A model generated the notes under the pieces. That model made no database searches. It saw only the letters and a list, made by a program, of their open reading frames with translations, and was not told where the DNA came from. Positions 12,925 through 24,700 of a DNA stretch of 64,000 nucleotides are shown in pieces (position 1 is the first letter of the stretch; every line of letters starts with the position of its first letter). The position numbers were made by a program, and so were the translations under genes. The stretch is from Phoebastria nigripes (Eukaryota > Chordata > Aves > Procellariiformes > Diomedeidae): contig JAYKAV010003077.1 of the NCBI GenBank assembly GCA_035582835.1, positions 555,066 to 619,065 of the forward strand, given 5' to 3'.

Positions 12925-13330
12925 AGGCAATCGGTTCTGTTCAACATTTCCATTAACAACCTGGATGATGGAATAGATAGTACGCTTATTAAATTTACAG
13001 ATGACACCAAGCTAGGAGGGACTGCAAATATATTGGACAACAGGATGAGAATTCAAATGAGTTCAACAAATTGCAGAAATGGTTTGGGGGGAAAAAAAGG
13101 GAATTAAATTAGAGACAAGGGCAAAGCACGAAACTTGGGCTGGAATAATCAATGCACAGAGGATGAGGAAGAGGCAGCGGTTCTGCAGAAAGGGAACTGC
13201 TGAGAAGGGGAAAGTAAAGACTGGACCAGAATTTCAGCAAGACTCAGTGTCATGTTGGTGGGAAGAAAAGGCAAATATAGGTAGGACATCAAGTAACAGG
13301 CTCCTTTTACAGCAAAAGTGATGCAGGCTA
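12925..13330 (+). mobile_element. Ancient CR1 fragment (reverse transcriptase remnant)
   Basis: Translation of 12930-13045 gives SVLFNISINNLDDGIDSTL followed by IKFTDDTKLGG, which is the reverse-transcriptase palm region around the catalytic [FY]ADD motif of CR1-type LINEs. Here the motif reads FTDD, so the alanine is lost. Downstream, segments such as GACAAGGGCAAAGCACGAAA, GGAATAATCAATGCACAG and AAAAGGCAAATATAGG resemble later CR1 ORF2 sequence but are broken by small indels. The copy is much more degraded than the other CR1s in the window, so it is the oldest. Both ends are approximate. It is a dead fragment. Confidence 0.7.
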
Positions 13331-14476
13331 GGTATTAGAAAGGCTTTTTGATGGCGAACAGTGTTCAGCATGGGTTGAGGGTGCTGAGGAAGAACATCTA
13401 CCAGGGATGAGACACGCAGAGATGACACAGCTGTGGGGCAGGGGGATGAAGCAGCATCTCCTCAAGATCCTTGAGCCCTGTTGCCTCATGGATGTGCTTC
13501 TCGTCCTTGTGCCCCACACTTCCACTGCAGGAGACCTGAGGTGTGGAGAGACCAATTGCTCATTTAGGATCACACGGGAGCTGTGCACAGCCCGCTCTCT
13601 CCCCATGGCTCAGGAGGCAGTGACAGCTCCACGGTCTCCCCCGGCTCCCGGTGCTCTCTCTGCACTGCTGCCCCGGGCTCTGACCCGAGCCAAGATTTTG
13701 CTCCAGGATGTGAGCATCCGTTTGTCTTGGTAATGTATGGAGCAGTCTATAGGTAGACCAGGAAAGTAGGCTTTTCTATATGTTTTTTTTCTCACTTCAC
13801 TAGACATAACACTTCTGGTAAGAGGAGGATATGAGTTTAACTATGCTGTTGGCCTTGAGGCTTTAGGTATCAAGGAGAGATTATTTCAGAGATCAAACTG
13901 AATGCTGATTTGAGGGAGTAGCTCATCCCTTTGGAGTGCTCCAGAAGGAAAAGGGAACATTGTCAGTTCAATCTACTGTGGAATTTATAGTATTAATGGT
14001 CTGAAGAACACTTTAGGGATTTCTGTCAGATGTCTATTTTAATTTAAACTCTTGGGTGTTTAACTACCCAAAATATTGAGTTCTAGTCATTATAAAAACT
14101 AATAACTGGCTTATTTTGCTGCTAATTCAGAAACTGAGGTTAATTATCTATAGTGAAGGGATATGGTACTAATCTAAAGTCTACCTGAATAAGACACTGT
14201 GGTTAATTGATTCCCCATGAAATGACAAAAGATTCCTTCAGAGGAAAAAGATGTTTAGTATTCTGGGCTTTCTCGAAGGTACTAGATTTTGCTTCTCATG
14301 AAAGGTTTTTTTGTTTGGCTTTATCAGCTGTACCTTATCCTTTTCTAATTGTTATTACTGGTTTATTTTTATGAAAAAAAAACCAACATTGGATGATTAT
14401 GAATTTTCCAGGTGAGAGCCCATCTGCTGCAGCCCTTTGATACACAATACACCTTGTATACCAGGTGCTTACAACA
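13331..14476. other. Single-copy non-coding stretch
   Basis: Nothing gene-like is supported. A locally GC-rich patch at 13580-13690 carries overlapping 90- to 110-codon frames on both strands, typical of GC-rich chance frames. CR1-derived sequence may extend a little into the first 100 bases, but I cannot recognise it. Confidence 0.5.
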
Positions 14477-14745
14477 ATACATTTACCCCACTGAAGTCGG
14501 TGGGAATTGTTTGATGTCCAATCCACAGATGTGGGATTGCACCTATGAACTTGGCATCTGTGTTTGATCCAGATCCATGGGTGCTTCAGCAGAGCTGCAT
14601 GCTTGTGGGTGAGCACAGTCAGGATCTGGCCCAGCTGACTTTTCCAAAATCACAGAGCATGTTAATCTCGGAACTGAAATTGCTTCCTTGCTCTCTGTCC
14701 TGTGTTCTCTCTGCTCTGCCATTCCCTTTCTCAAGGGCTCTGAAT
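14477..14745 (-). repeat. Old SINE remnant (MIR-like), minus strand
   Basis: CCACTGAAGTCGGTGGGAAT at about 14479-14500 resembles the palindromic tail of old amniote repeats. It is followed by CAGGATCTGGCCCAG. Then TGACTTTTCCAAAATCACAG at about 14637 matches the reverse complement of the MIR core (usual form: GACTTGCCCAAGGTCACA). The order on the plus strand is tail, core, then tRNA-related head, which means minus-strand orientation. The copy is strongly diverged and its borders are soft. Confidence 0.45.
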
Positions 14746-17700
14746 CTGCCCACTCTCCCACTAGTTTATTTAATAAAAATTACTTTCTAAGCCAACTGCA
14801 AGCAGCTAAAAAAATTAATTTAAACTTCCCCTAAAGTGTATTTGTCAATGTCCACTGTTGTAATTCATTACATTGTATCCTAGCATACCCTGAACATGGC
14901 AGTGTCAGAACTCTGATGATGTAGTGCAGTCTCCATGTATAATACATCATGAGAACAGTTTCAACTTGGATGATATATGAAGCCAGCCTGGGAGGATTTT
15001 GAAAATAGACCTAAATTTCAAGAATTTTTTTGTGTAACTTTGAGTGGTTGAAGTCTTCACCTGAAGCATTTGCTGAATATCTAAGTATTTTTTCCCTTGC
15101 CAAGCAAGAGTTAGCAATGTCAGTTAACCGACTGGGGCTTTGTAGGTTGGCTGATCAAATTGCAAAGCCTATGTGTGCCTCACATCTATTTACCTAGCTC
15201 ATTTTGCAATACTGCCTTGACCTGGTTGTGTTTAAAACAAAATATTAAACGTGATTGCAGTCTAAATTGGACAACATGCAGTTCAGATGGGCTTGTGAGT
15301 GATGGGATTATGTATGTAGGTGTGATGAGCATGGTTGTCTTTTACTACATGGGATCAAACCCTCCCATCTGAATATTGTACTTCTGAGTAGAAGGCATCA
15401 GGCTTTTCTAATAAAAAGAACTGTTTTGTAAAGAATGTGTTGGGTCGTGTAGCTGGATGTAAGTGAACGCTGAGAGGGCAGGAAAGCAAGACAGAGCGGA
15501 GAACAAAAGCTGGGATGTGTAAACCAAGAGCAGATAAATAGGAGGGCAAAAACAGCAGGAAGAGGGAGGAAGAAGTAGGAAAGAAAATGGGAACAACCAT
15601 TGATCTTTGCTTACAGGCAAATAGCTTGTTACCAGGGCAGGTCAGGACTTTCTCTTGAAATTGTTTTTCAGTGCAAATTTTAGAAAAATAAAATAGCAAC
15701 ATGAGCAAAGGGCATCCACCTCCTCCTCTTCCCACTTNACATAAAAATGCAACTCCTCTCCTCTCTCCCCCTCTCTTTCCAAGTTTTCTGTTCTTTTTTG
15801 ACAAAGAAGCTGCATAGTCCAACCAGATCTCTTTTTATGAGAGTTGGGGTCTGACTGAGCTTGTGCAGTGGTGTCAGGTGAGTGTGAAATGGACTTTGCA
15901 CTGCCGTGCTGTGCCCCATCAATAGGAAGCAATTCCTGCACTTTTCCAAGTAACTACCTTTGATTGTTAGGGCTGTGGCAGAGAAAAAAATACCTGAGTA
16001 TGTGAGGGAGCATTTAAAGTGTCATCTAACAGTAGTAAGAATTTAGCCCAATTCAATGTTCGAACTTAATTACCAGGAAAATGGTATATATTANGAAGAT
16101 CTAAATCATTTAACAAGCCTTGTGTGAGTCTTAATGCTTTTTTATTACTGCCTTTTTCATATGCTTTTTATTTGACAGGACAAAAGCAATAGTTAGCATA
16201 GACTGCCAGCACAGGGATCACCTCGTGTTTTGCACAAGGCACAGTACGCTTTTCATTAGGAGAAAAATGATGAAGTAGTTTGCTCTGTTGATTGCTAAAT
16301 CTGGGGGGAAGGAAAGACAGAAGCCCCTTTGTAGCCAGCCTGTTTCTGTACAAACTTCAGCAGGGTTCGGAGTGGGGAGGATGCTCAGCACCCAAGGAAT
16401 TGGCCCTGGTGTGGTAACTCCTGACATGCATTGACGTAAGCAGCTGCTTGTGATGATTTATATTTAGATGTCATGCTACATCCGTACCTGAAGAAACAGC
16501 TGTAAGGGGGAAAGAAATGGGAAATATTTTAGGCTGAAAGAGCAAATCGAACAGAGAGGTAAATGCTGGGCTAGTTCTTGTTCACCCCTTGTCTAAACTG
16601 CTCCCCTTACTAGGGCCATGGTTTGATGAAAAAGTAAATCTGACTTTAGGACCTTAAATACCCAATTCCCTAGTGGTAACATGCTGTGTAGCACTGATGC
16701 AGCACAGACTCGCTCTGCTCATCCAAAAACTGTGAGGAGCTGGAGTACCGGTCAGAGTCTAGCTCCCACCATATCCCTTCCCTGGGTTTTTCTCCCTGCT
16801 GTCTCCCTGACTCCCAGCCCCTTCTCCCCTGCACAATGCAGACCAAGGGATCTACAACGCAAACCGTTGGAGAAAGCTCCAAGTCGGGCAAAGCGAGCTC
16901 AGCTCTCCTTACTCGGCAGGTGGTGGCACCCCACAGGAGTGCCTGCCCGCCTGAGCTGCCGGCTGGAGTTTTGATGTGCTGTAAATAAACCTGCCCGAGC
17001 AGCTCTGCCACAGCTCCGGTACTTTGGCTGGTTTATGGGTCACCAGATGTTCCTGCCAGAGGGATGCAATGCGTGCACTCCGTAATGGGTTCAGAGCGAT
17101 CCCTCCATTGAGTAACAACCCTGTAGAAATTCTCTGTGTTAAGCATGGATCAAAGGTATATTGTAAGTGTCTCCCTAGGCAGTAAAGTCCTAATTCCACT
17201 TTCTGCTGAAATAGCCTAATTTAGTGTATAAGCTTTTCTGTATGGCCGACTTCTGTATGGTAAGCTGGGACATGGACCTACTGAATTTACAGGTTTGGTG
17301 ATTAGGGGCTCTTTTCTTCTTTTGCCCTTGTAATTAGATACTGTCTAAGCACTTGCACTTAGCTGTTTAACGTCTTTTTGGAAGCAGTTTTTACTTTTTT
17401 TATTCTTGTGATCCCTAATATTTTCAATATCCTGACGAATACTCAATCCTCCTTTGACTCCTGTGTGAGACGAACGCTTCCAATGCTTCCTGTGGTGGGC
17501 AGTTCCATGGCTTACGCGTTGTGTAAGACTGATTTCCTCAAATCAGTTGTGAATTATCGATTCTCATTCTCGTCCATGTGCCCCCAGCAGGTAGCCGTTA
17601 CAATGGTGCTGGTTAAATTGGCCCCAGTGCTACACCTGGTGCAGGTCAGCAAACCCATGTTCTGCAGCAGAACTACATTAGCAAAGAATTCATTAAGCAT

Positions 17701-19555
17701 TTGCATTTTCATGGAAATCTGGTGCTATTTCATCTAATCAAAGATTACTTTTTCCACAAAAAATCTTATGTCTCAATCTATAACTGACACATGGTGAAAA
17801 AGCTGAAATCCACTTGAAAGCCCATGGGATCATTGCTGAATTCCACAGCCTTTTAACATATGCAATTACACTAAGATACACAGAAATTACTGTCTTTTTT
17901 TCACAGCCTTTTCTTCTAGTTCTGTAGAAGGCATATTTGCACCAAGTGGAGAATTGTAATTCTTACCCATAAGATTCTTTGTTCATTTTTGCCAATAACT
18001 TTTGTGATTGTCTGCAGTTTCACAGGCTATGTATACATCCAATACTGTGACTTAACTGTTTCCAGATTTTCTAGTTTCTTACTTAAAAAAAAGAGTAAAA
18101 AATAATATTGTGAAAAATTTGTTACAGTTGCTTCTAACTTTTTTAGTTAGCATAAGTCTCCAGAATTTGACTTGTGAAATACCTGCCTCTGAGATGCTCT
18201 AAGCGCTGGAAATAGCCCTCTCCGTTGAACTCTAGTATAGTTTCTAAAGCTCAACATCTGCATTTGCATTTGCAGACTGACCTGGCACTGAGCTTGCTCT
18301 TGCTTACCCTATTGTTCCTCCTTTGTTCTCTGCATCACCTTCATTTATTGGCATATGGGCTGATAACTACGGGGCTGCTCTCTGGCCCATCAGCTTTCAG
18401 CTATGTCCCCCAGGTGAAATGAGCCCAAACAAGTTGGGAGAGACTGTTCAAATCTGTTCCGCGCAGACTGAGAGGAACGAAAAGGAAAGCCAGCATTCAT
18501 CATTCAAAAGATAAACATTTGACAGCACAGCTTGACTATGTCAGGAACACTTCTGTTTTAATAGTACGCCTGCAAGCTTTCAAAACAAGTGTTTACCTGT
18601 CACAATAAACAGTTATGAGTGAAGTACACAAAACACACTAAACTTGGAGCTGGCAAGCTTCCAGAAATGCCATGTGCAGTTAAACTCTTGAGCTTGTCAT
18701 TCCATCCAACATAAATCTCTTCAGTTGTCTTCTGTCTTCTTCAGTGTATGCTGTGGGACTTTTCTGATTGCCTTGGAGACATCTGTCACGGATGCATAAA
18801 AAATCCTGGGAAGTGTAGCAAGTGCCTGGAGTTGATGGGCACATTAAGACCTAACTCTTAAACAGCTGCAATTAACTCACTAATGGCTCCTGGTGAGGCT
18901 AGGTGTCTTATTTTGCTCCCCTGAAAACAACTCGGTATCTACACAAGGTACAAATCTCTGCTTGTAGTTGTATTGGCAAATAGGTGCTCTTGGTGGAAGT
19001 GTGGAGTAGAGCAGATGGGGTCAAATGGCTTCACTTGGGTGTTGGATCAGACCCCCAAATTTGGATCTTCTCGTGACTTCAGAGGAATGAAGAGTCTGAT
19101 CTAGTGGCTGGCCTGGTCTGGGTTTGAGTCTGACATGAGAGAAGGTCATAAGTTTGCCTGGCTGGAGTTTTCTTTGACCATGCCAAACAACGAGAATTCC
19201 CACTTTTTCAGAGATGTTATTTGACTTTGTAGGACTTCCTGCCAAGTCTAACGCTGTGCAGCATGCTGGAAAAATAGCTAAAGTCAATAAATACAGCCCA
19301 TAAAAATAAAGTCTGGCACAACGTTTGCACAGGAAACAATTACATCTTGCCTTTTTTTTTTTTTTTTTAAGCCATTCAATAGCCTAAAGAAAGGCTAGGA
19401 GAGCAAGAGGAATTTCCTCCTGTATATATATTTTAATGTGATGTTTCACTTTTTTGTTGTAGAGTGAAGTATAGGTCAGCCTCAGCTTGCTAGGTAGTGT
19501 GGCCTGACCAGAATGCACTGCTTAAAATGTCCACCTTCTGCTCTTCTGCTGGGGG
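14746..19555. other. Single-copy non-coding stretch
   Basis: No gene is supported. The 119-codon plus-strand frame at 17378-17737 and the 155-codon minus-strand frame at 15355-15822 (which crosses an ambiguous base at 15738) match nothing I know. The clearest low-complexity item is a T17 run at 19352-19368. Ambiguous bases lie at 15738 and 16094. Confidence 0.55.
19352..19368. repeat. T17 homopolymer
   Basis: Seventeen consecutive T. It could be the reverse-strand A-tail of a decayed retro-inserted sequence, but no recognisable element lies on either side, so it is best treated as a plain mononucleotide run. Confidence 0.95.
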
Positions 19556-19710
19556 AACAACAGTTGAAATGGGAATTAAGAATCTCAGACCTGGGGTTCC
19601 TGGGTTTGGGTTTTGGCTCTTGTATTGTGTAAAACACTTGCAAATCAAGATAATACTGACTATACGGGAAACAGTTCTCAAGATAGCACAGTCAGTTCTA
19701 CAATGCTTTT
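19556..19710 (+). repeat. Possible MIR-like SINE remnant
   Basis: CTCAGACCTGGGGTTCCTGG, followed about 70 bases later by CAAGATAATACTGACTATAC, has the order and spacing of the MIR head and the 3' segment that usually reads GGGATAATACTGACCTACCT. The intervening core is poorly preserved, so chance similarity is possible. Confidence 0.35.
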
Positions 19711-20189
19711 CAAGTCTGCATGGGATATGTTTCTTGGGCTTTGGTGAGCCTTTTTTTGAGAAATTCCTGGCCTGTTGTGGAACTGCTGGTCTAAAACAGA
19801 GACTCGCACCACCATCTCCCATCTGGGCACTCACTTGGGACCTCAGTGCAAGTCGTCACATCTCCTGACTTCCAGGTGAGCACCGTAAGCACCAGACAGT
19901 TGGTTTTCTCCCTTGCCCTGTGTGGCTTCCTGCAATAGCAGTCCATCTTTCCCTAACGCTAGTCCTCGGGCACTCTCTTGATTCAAAGGAGACACGCTCA
20001 GGGCTGCTGCTGAGCAGACCCTTGCTCTCGCCTCTCCCATAGTCAGCGTGGGTGGCCTTCTCCCTTGACTCCCATGCAACATTTCAAAAGGCCTCGGTTT
20101 TGTTCCAATGCAGAATGTAAAAGGCTTTCAACATCTCCATTAAAAAACAAAAATTCCAGCATTTGTGCTCCCCATTTTCCTTCCAAGAG
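19711..20189. other. Single-copy non-coding stretch
   Basis: I see no gene or repeat in these bases. Overlapping short frames on both strands are uninformative. Confidence 0.5.
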
Positions 20190-20520
20190 CACAGTGAGAA
20201 AAGGGAAGGTCTGCCCTTGTTCAGTCCTGGCAAGTCCAATCTAGAGCTGTGTAAAAATGCATCTAAAAAAAGGACCTTTCTTCCAATAAATGGCCATTTA
20301 ATGAATAAAAGAGAAACAATTGAAGTCTGCAGTAATAGAACAATTATGTGCTGTTGTGCGTTCCAGCTGGCTACACATTGAACAGTTCTTACAAATTGCC
20401 GGAAACACAGCAGCACACGGATCCGATACGTTTCAGGACAGTCATTATTATGAAGAAATACCATGTGTCAATCTGCCGAAGCCCTCCCAGGGCATTATCC
20501 TCCTAAAATCCCTTAATTAC
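20190..20520. promoter_or_regulatory. Candidate conserved non-coding element
   Basis: This segment combines CCATTTAATGAATAAAAG, AACAATTGAAG, AGAACAATTATG (SOX-like ACAAT cores beside AT-rich homeodomain-like sites), TCATTATTATGAAG and CCTTAATTACTG. It has no repeat and no credible coding frame. Density of such sites is suggestive only, and cross-species conservation is the missing evidence. Confidence 0.25.
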
Positions 20521-21109
20521 TGCTCTGGGGCTCACGTGTGTGCCTGGCCCGCAGTGTGCGCGAGAAGGAGAGTGCTGGAAGCAGTAACCCCNGTGTGATG
20601 TTCATTAACTTTCTCGGTCTCTGCTCTTTCCTCTGCTGAGCAGCAGAGGGAAGAAAGCTGGTTAGGGAGGCTGGAAAGAGGCAAATAAGAGACCCAGGTT
20701 GAGAAGGTCTGAATAGCTATGGTGGAACAGGTAAGGAAATCAGAGTAGCAAAAGTGCAGATTTGAGGTAGGAAGGGAAGTGTGGACACATAAAAAGACAA
20801 AAAAAAAGGCAAGGAAGACAAAATAGCCAGTGGATGCTGTGCCTATGAGCCCCACATGCTCGCTCCTCACACACGTTTCTTTGATATTTACTTTTATTGG
20901 TATTCAAATGGCAATGAGGAAGAAGAAAACGGCAGTGGAAGGCAGCTCTGTGTGTGCAGACCACGCTAGTTAACAAAGCAAATCACCCACCGGTGTCATC
21001 GGTCAGAGGTTTGGGGTCAGGGTTGGCCCCTTTGGAGCCTCCAACCAAAGAGTAACCGGATCAGATTTGCACCCCGCAATGTGTACTGCTGCCCTAAAAC
21101 AGCGTAATG
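20521..21109. other. Single-copy non-coding stretch
   Basis: Nothing gene-like is supported. A minus-strand 112-codon frame (20532-20870) contains an ambiguous base at 20592 and a hydrophobic, phenylalanine-rich stretch encoded by an A-rich tract. It is not convincing as a protein. Confidence 0.5.
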
Positions 21110-21700
21110 CTGAGCAAATTGCTAAATCACTGCCAATCTACTTGTCCTTCAGATTCAGGATTTTAATCAATGTTTCAATGATAATTGAACCATTTGATGG
21201 GCGTTTTTGGATGCACAAATAGGAGAAAACGAGTCGGGGGGATTGTGGTTTGGTAACAGCACAAGGGCTTCGGGGTCCAGCGAGGTCCTCACCATCGCAC
21301 TTGGCTGATTCCATAATGATCTTTGGTCACTCAAAAAACAGTAAGGTCATGAGGGGCGTTCATAGCTGGTGAGTGCTGATTAAACATGATATAAACACCT
21401 CTGCTGTGTTAGATCTGTGGAAAGAATTTAAATGTCTGAAGAGCAGAGGAGTAGGGATTAACGAGCTGTGAAGGAAGGAGATGTATTTAAGGTGTTTGCG
21501 AATAGGGAGAGGAGAAGTTCCTGCTCCATATTTAAGATATTAAAGCTACTTTGCAGGTCTTTTTTCTTTCAAAAGAAAGCCTGAAAGCCCCCCCGCAGTT
21601 CCGAGTACTTGTCAGGAATGTAATGATGGAAATTTTGTCAGCCTCGCTGTGCATAATAGGGATCATTATGTGATGGTAAATTTCTCTGTATGTTCTGTAC
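21110..21700. promoter_or_regulatory. Candidate conserved non-coding element
   Basis: The stretch contains GATTTTAATCAATG, TCAATGATAATTGAAC and, further on, GATTAAACATGATATAAAC and ATAGGGATCATTATGTGATG. Site types include homeodomain/TALE-like ATTGA cores. It is free of recognisable transposons. The call is inferred from composition only. Confidence 0.25.
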
Positions 21701-24700
21701 GTTCCTAATGTGGGAGGAATAAAATATTCCTGAGGTTTCTTTTGCAGAGCTTGTCAATGAACACGCTGGGTCAGATTGTCTTCTCGTTTATTAGCAGGAA
21801 AAGCTAAGATGACTTTATGCAAGCACAACAGTAGGAAATCACAGTGCCAGGAGAATCAGGCTTATTGTTTCAAATCCTACCAGCCTGACAGGTACTTCTT
21901 TCTTGCATCAGCTGTATTTTAAGTTCACGTTGGGAAGCTCTGCTTCCTCCCTGAGCTCCTCAAGTATTGCTGGGACAGCACCGGATCAGCTGCACCCAGG
22001 TGGACCGTTGCATTGCACTTGTGTGTTACCTGCCGGCTCCCTGCCCGTCTCCGTGTCCGAAGCGGGGCTGAGATGGTGGGCAAGCAATTGCTTGGTTATG
22101 AGCTGGGTGAATTGTCCCGAGAGGCTGCAGAGGCCCATAGCTCATCGTTTCAGTGCTGCTGCTTTAGGAGTTTCTAAACACTGCAGAAATCCTTCCCGGA
22201 AATGTAAGCTGTGGGGTTTTTTTCAGAGGCTCCTCCAAGACTTTTTGAGGACTTGGGAGTGTCCCACGTGCCTGTGAAGGGCAGACCACTAAGTCCTAAG
22301 TTGGGTTCACGCAAACCGCAACTGCCTGCTTGAGTGAAAATAAGTCAAATCTGGCTAATAATAGCAGCTAGGAATTTCAGGGGAGCTTAACTGATTTTAA
22401 CAACTGGCTCCCTTCTGCTCCTTTGTAAACTCAGTGAGAAATACACGGGGAGGAGTGTTAGCCAGTACTTTGCAAAGGAAGGTTAGGCTATTGCAATCTG
22501 CAGTCTGCAGAGGGCAAATAGACGCCCAAAGTGGCTACGTGGGTCACCTGGAGCCGTAGAGGGACAGGGGCACAGCCCGGTCCTGCCTGCGGTGTCCTGC
22601 CACGCTCTCGCTTTCATCCGAGGTGTTTGACTTCAAGAACTGCTGCTGTCTGATAACGCTGCAAGTGGCTTCCGTGGCGTCTGTAGGACACATTTGGGTA
22701 CCTGGAGACGAGAACAGAGCTAAATGGCATTCAACAGTAAAGTTAGTAATTGTTGGAATAAATTATGCTTTCCAACAGGCAAGGCAATGTGTCCTTTCAC
22801 ATGCAGTAAGTAGGTATTTGTTCAAAACCATTAGACTCCATAGCCTAGTTTAGTACTTAACCAATTTATGTGGTTAGCTAAAGTACCTGCATATGCCCTT
22901 AATAAGTAGTGACACCCTTTTCCTAGAGCACTGCTATGTGCTTACAGAGAAATTACATTTTTAATTATGCCACACAAGCCTAATGGAAAATCTAATTATG
23001 ACAGTGGTACTTTTCAACTTTTGTACAAATAGTGTATTTTCTGAAATGCAGTTGCAAGTGTTGGCTCTGCTGTAGAACTTCAGGAGAGGAAATGGATTCA
23101 GCTCAGAGTTTGTACCATGCTTCACTTTGTTATTTATTAATCACTGCTATGTATTATTTGTATGCTGTCATAAATGTCCTGGTAGATGATGCAGTGAAAC
23201 AGGCAAATGGGAGTCCTTGCTCAAAAGATTATCACTGGTCTAAAACAAACACTTCTGTAAGCACTAGAAATACTGAAGCTGCTTCTCAGGGATTTGTACC
23301 TTCAAATCAAAAGAATTCTCTGATATCTAATGTGGTGTGAACTCTGATTGAAATGTTTTGCATGGATTAGGACGTTCACAGGTTTCCTTCATGCCTAATT
23401 AGGGTTCAGCTCATGTTGGAGCCTCTTTCTCCATGGGGATGATGTACAAATAATTTAGACCAGGACCTCGCTCCTTCCTTCTCCTCCCTCCCAGGTGCTC
23501 GCTAGCTTTACATGGTCATGGTTTCTCTAATAGCTCCAATCCACCATGGTGTTTATAAGGAGATTGTGTGGACCAAAAGCCACTCCTCTACTCAGGTTTT
23601 CCCCTTCGTGAGCTCCAGACAGTCCCAGTGATTTCTGTGAGAGCTGGCCAGTACTTTTTGCAAACTCGGCAATATTTATGGCGCTTTAAAACAGCGTGAC
23701 CTGTCTTAGTTTGGCTATTGTTTATTCAAAGAGAAAAGATGGGGTTTTCAGTGCTATTCAGGGTTGATCTAAGCCTGCTTCTACTCAGTACCCAGCAATG
23801 AGCATCATCAGGGACGGAGTTAGGACAACTGAGCCATTCTGCGCATCTTATCCCTTCTGCAGATGGACACGCCTTGGGGAAGAGGAGCCCTACAGTCGTT
23901 TCTCCTGAGCCACAGCAGCTTGCTGGCAGTGGCCCAGATTTGCTGTGAGTAGCCATCAATTTAATTGATTACAACAGACCAAACCCCTGAGCTTTTCAAA
24001 AGGCTTTATTTCAGTGTCTAAAAAGTCAGTCAGGTTCTTAATTACCATCCAGTTCATATCCAAAGGGGTACAGCCAACCTTTTGTTCATAAAATGCGGGC
24101 AAGCTGTCTCTGTTCACTGTCTCTCCCCAGCTTGAAACGTTTGGCAGGCAGGGATTTTCCCTCCCTGTGCCTGCATACAACATCGGGCACTGGAGGTGCT
24201 CCTCTGAGTTATTATAGTGTTACTGGGCATTAACAGAGGTGCACTGGTACAGCAGGGAGGAAATGCATGGATGCCACACACACAGGTTGAAATTCATCCC
24301 AAGTAATGTCCCTGAAAGCCTGCCAGAACTGCAGAGAAAGGGAGCACTCTGACGATGGGAGCAGAGCTCTCTGGCATGGGGGCAAGCTGAGCTTCTCAGG
24401 CCAAATCCTTGGTTCCTTCGAATTCCTCCATGGACAAAAAATTCATGGCACTCTAAAGGTGATCTGCTTCTGAGGATCCTTTCCAGAGCAGAGCTAGAGC
24501 ACAAGGATATTTTCAACTAATGTTTTTACTTGTCAATGGAACAAGTACACCCTGAAACCTGACTTGGTCAGATGTGTCCTTCTGGGTGTGCCTCCCCCTG
24601 CCCCATGTGTCGCCTGGATGATATATTTAACAGGGCCCATCTCACTTTTCTGGTCTACTATGTGACGGATCAGAAGCAAAAAGGGTTGCTCTGAGCTCAT

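Noticed and set aside
23032..23340. 102-codon frame with one possible membrane segment
   Set aside because: The hydrophobic stretch alone is weak evidence; no family resemblance, no splice context, and surrounding DNA looks non-coding.
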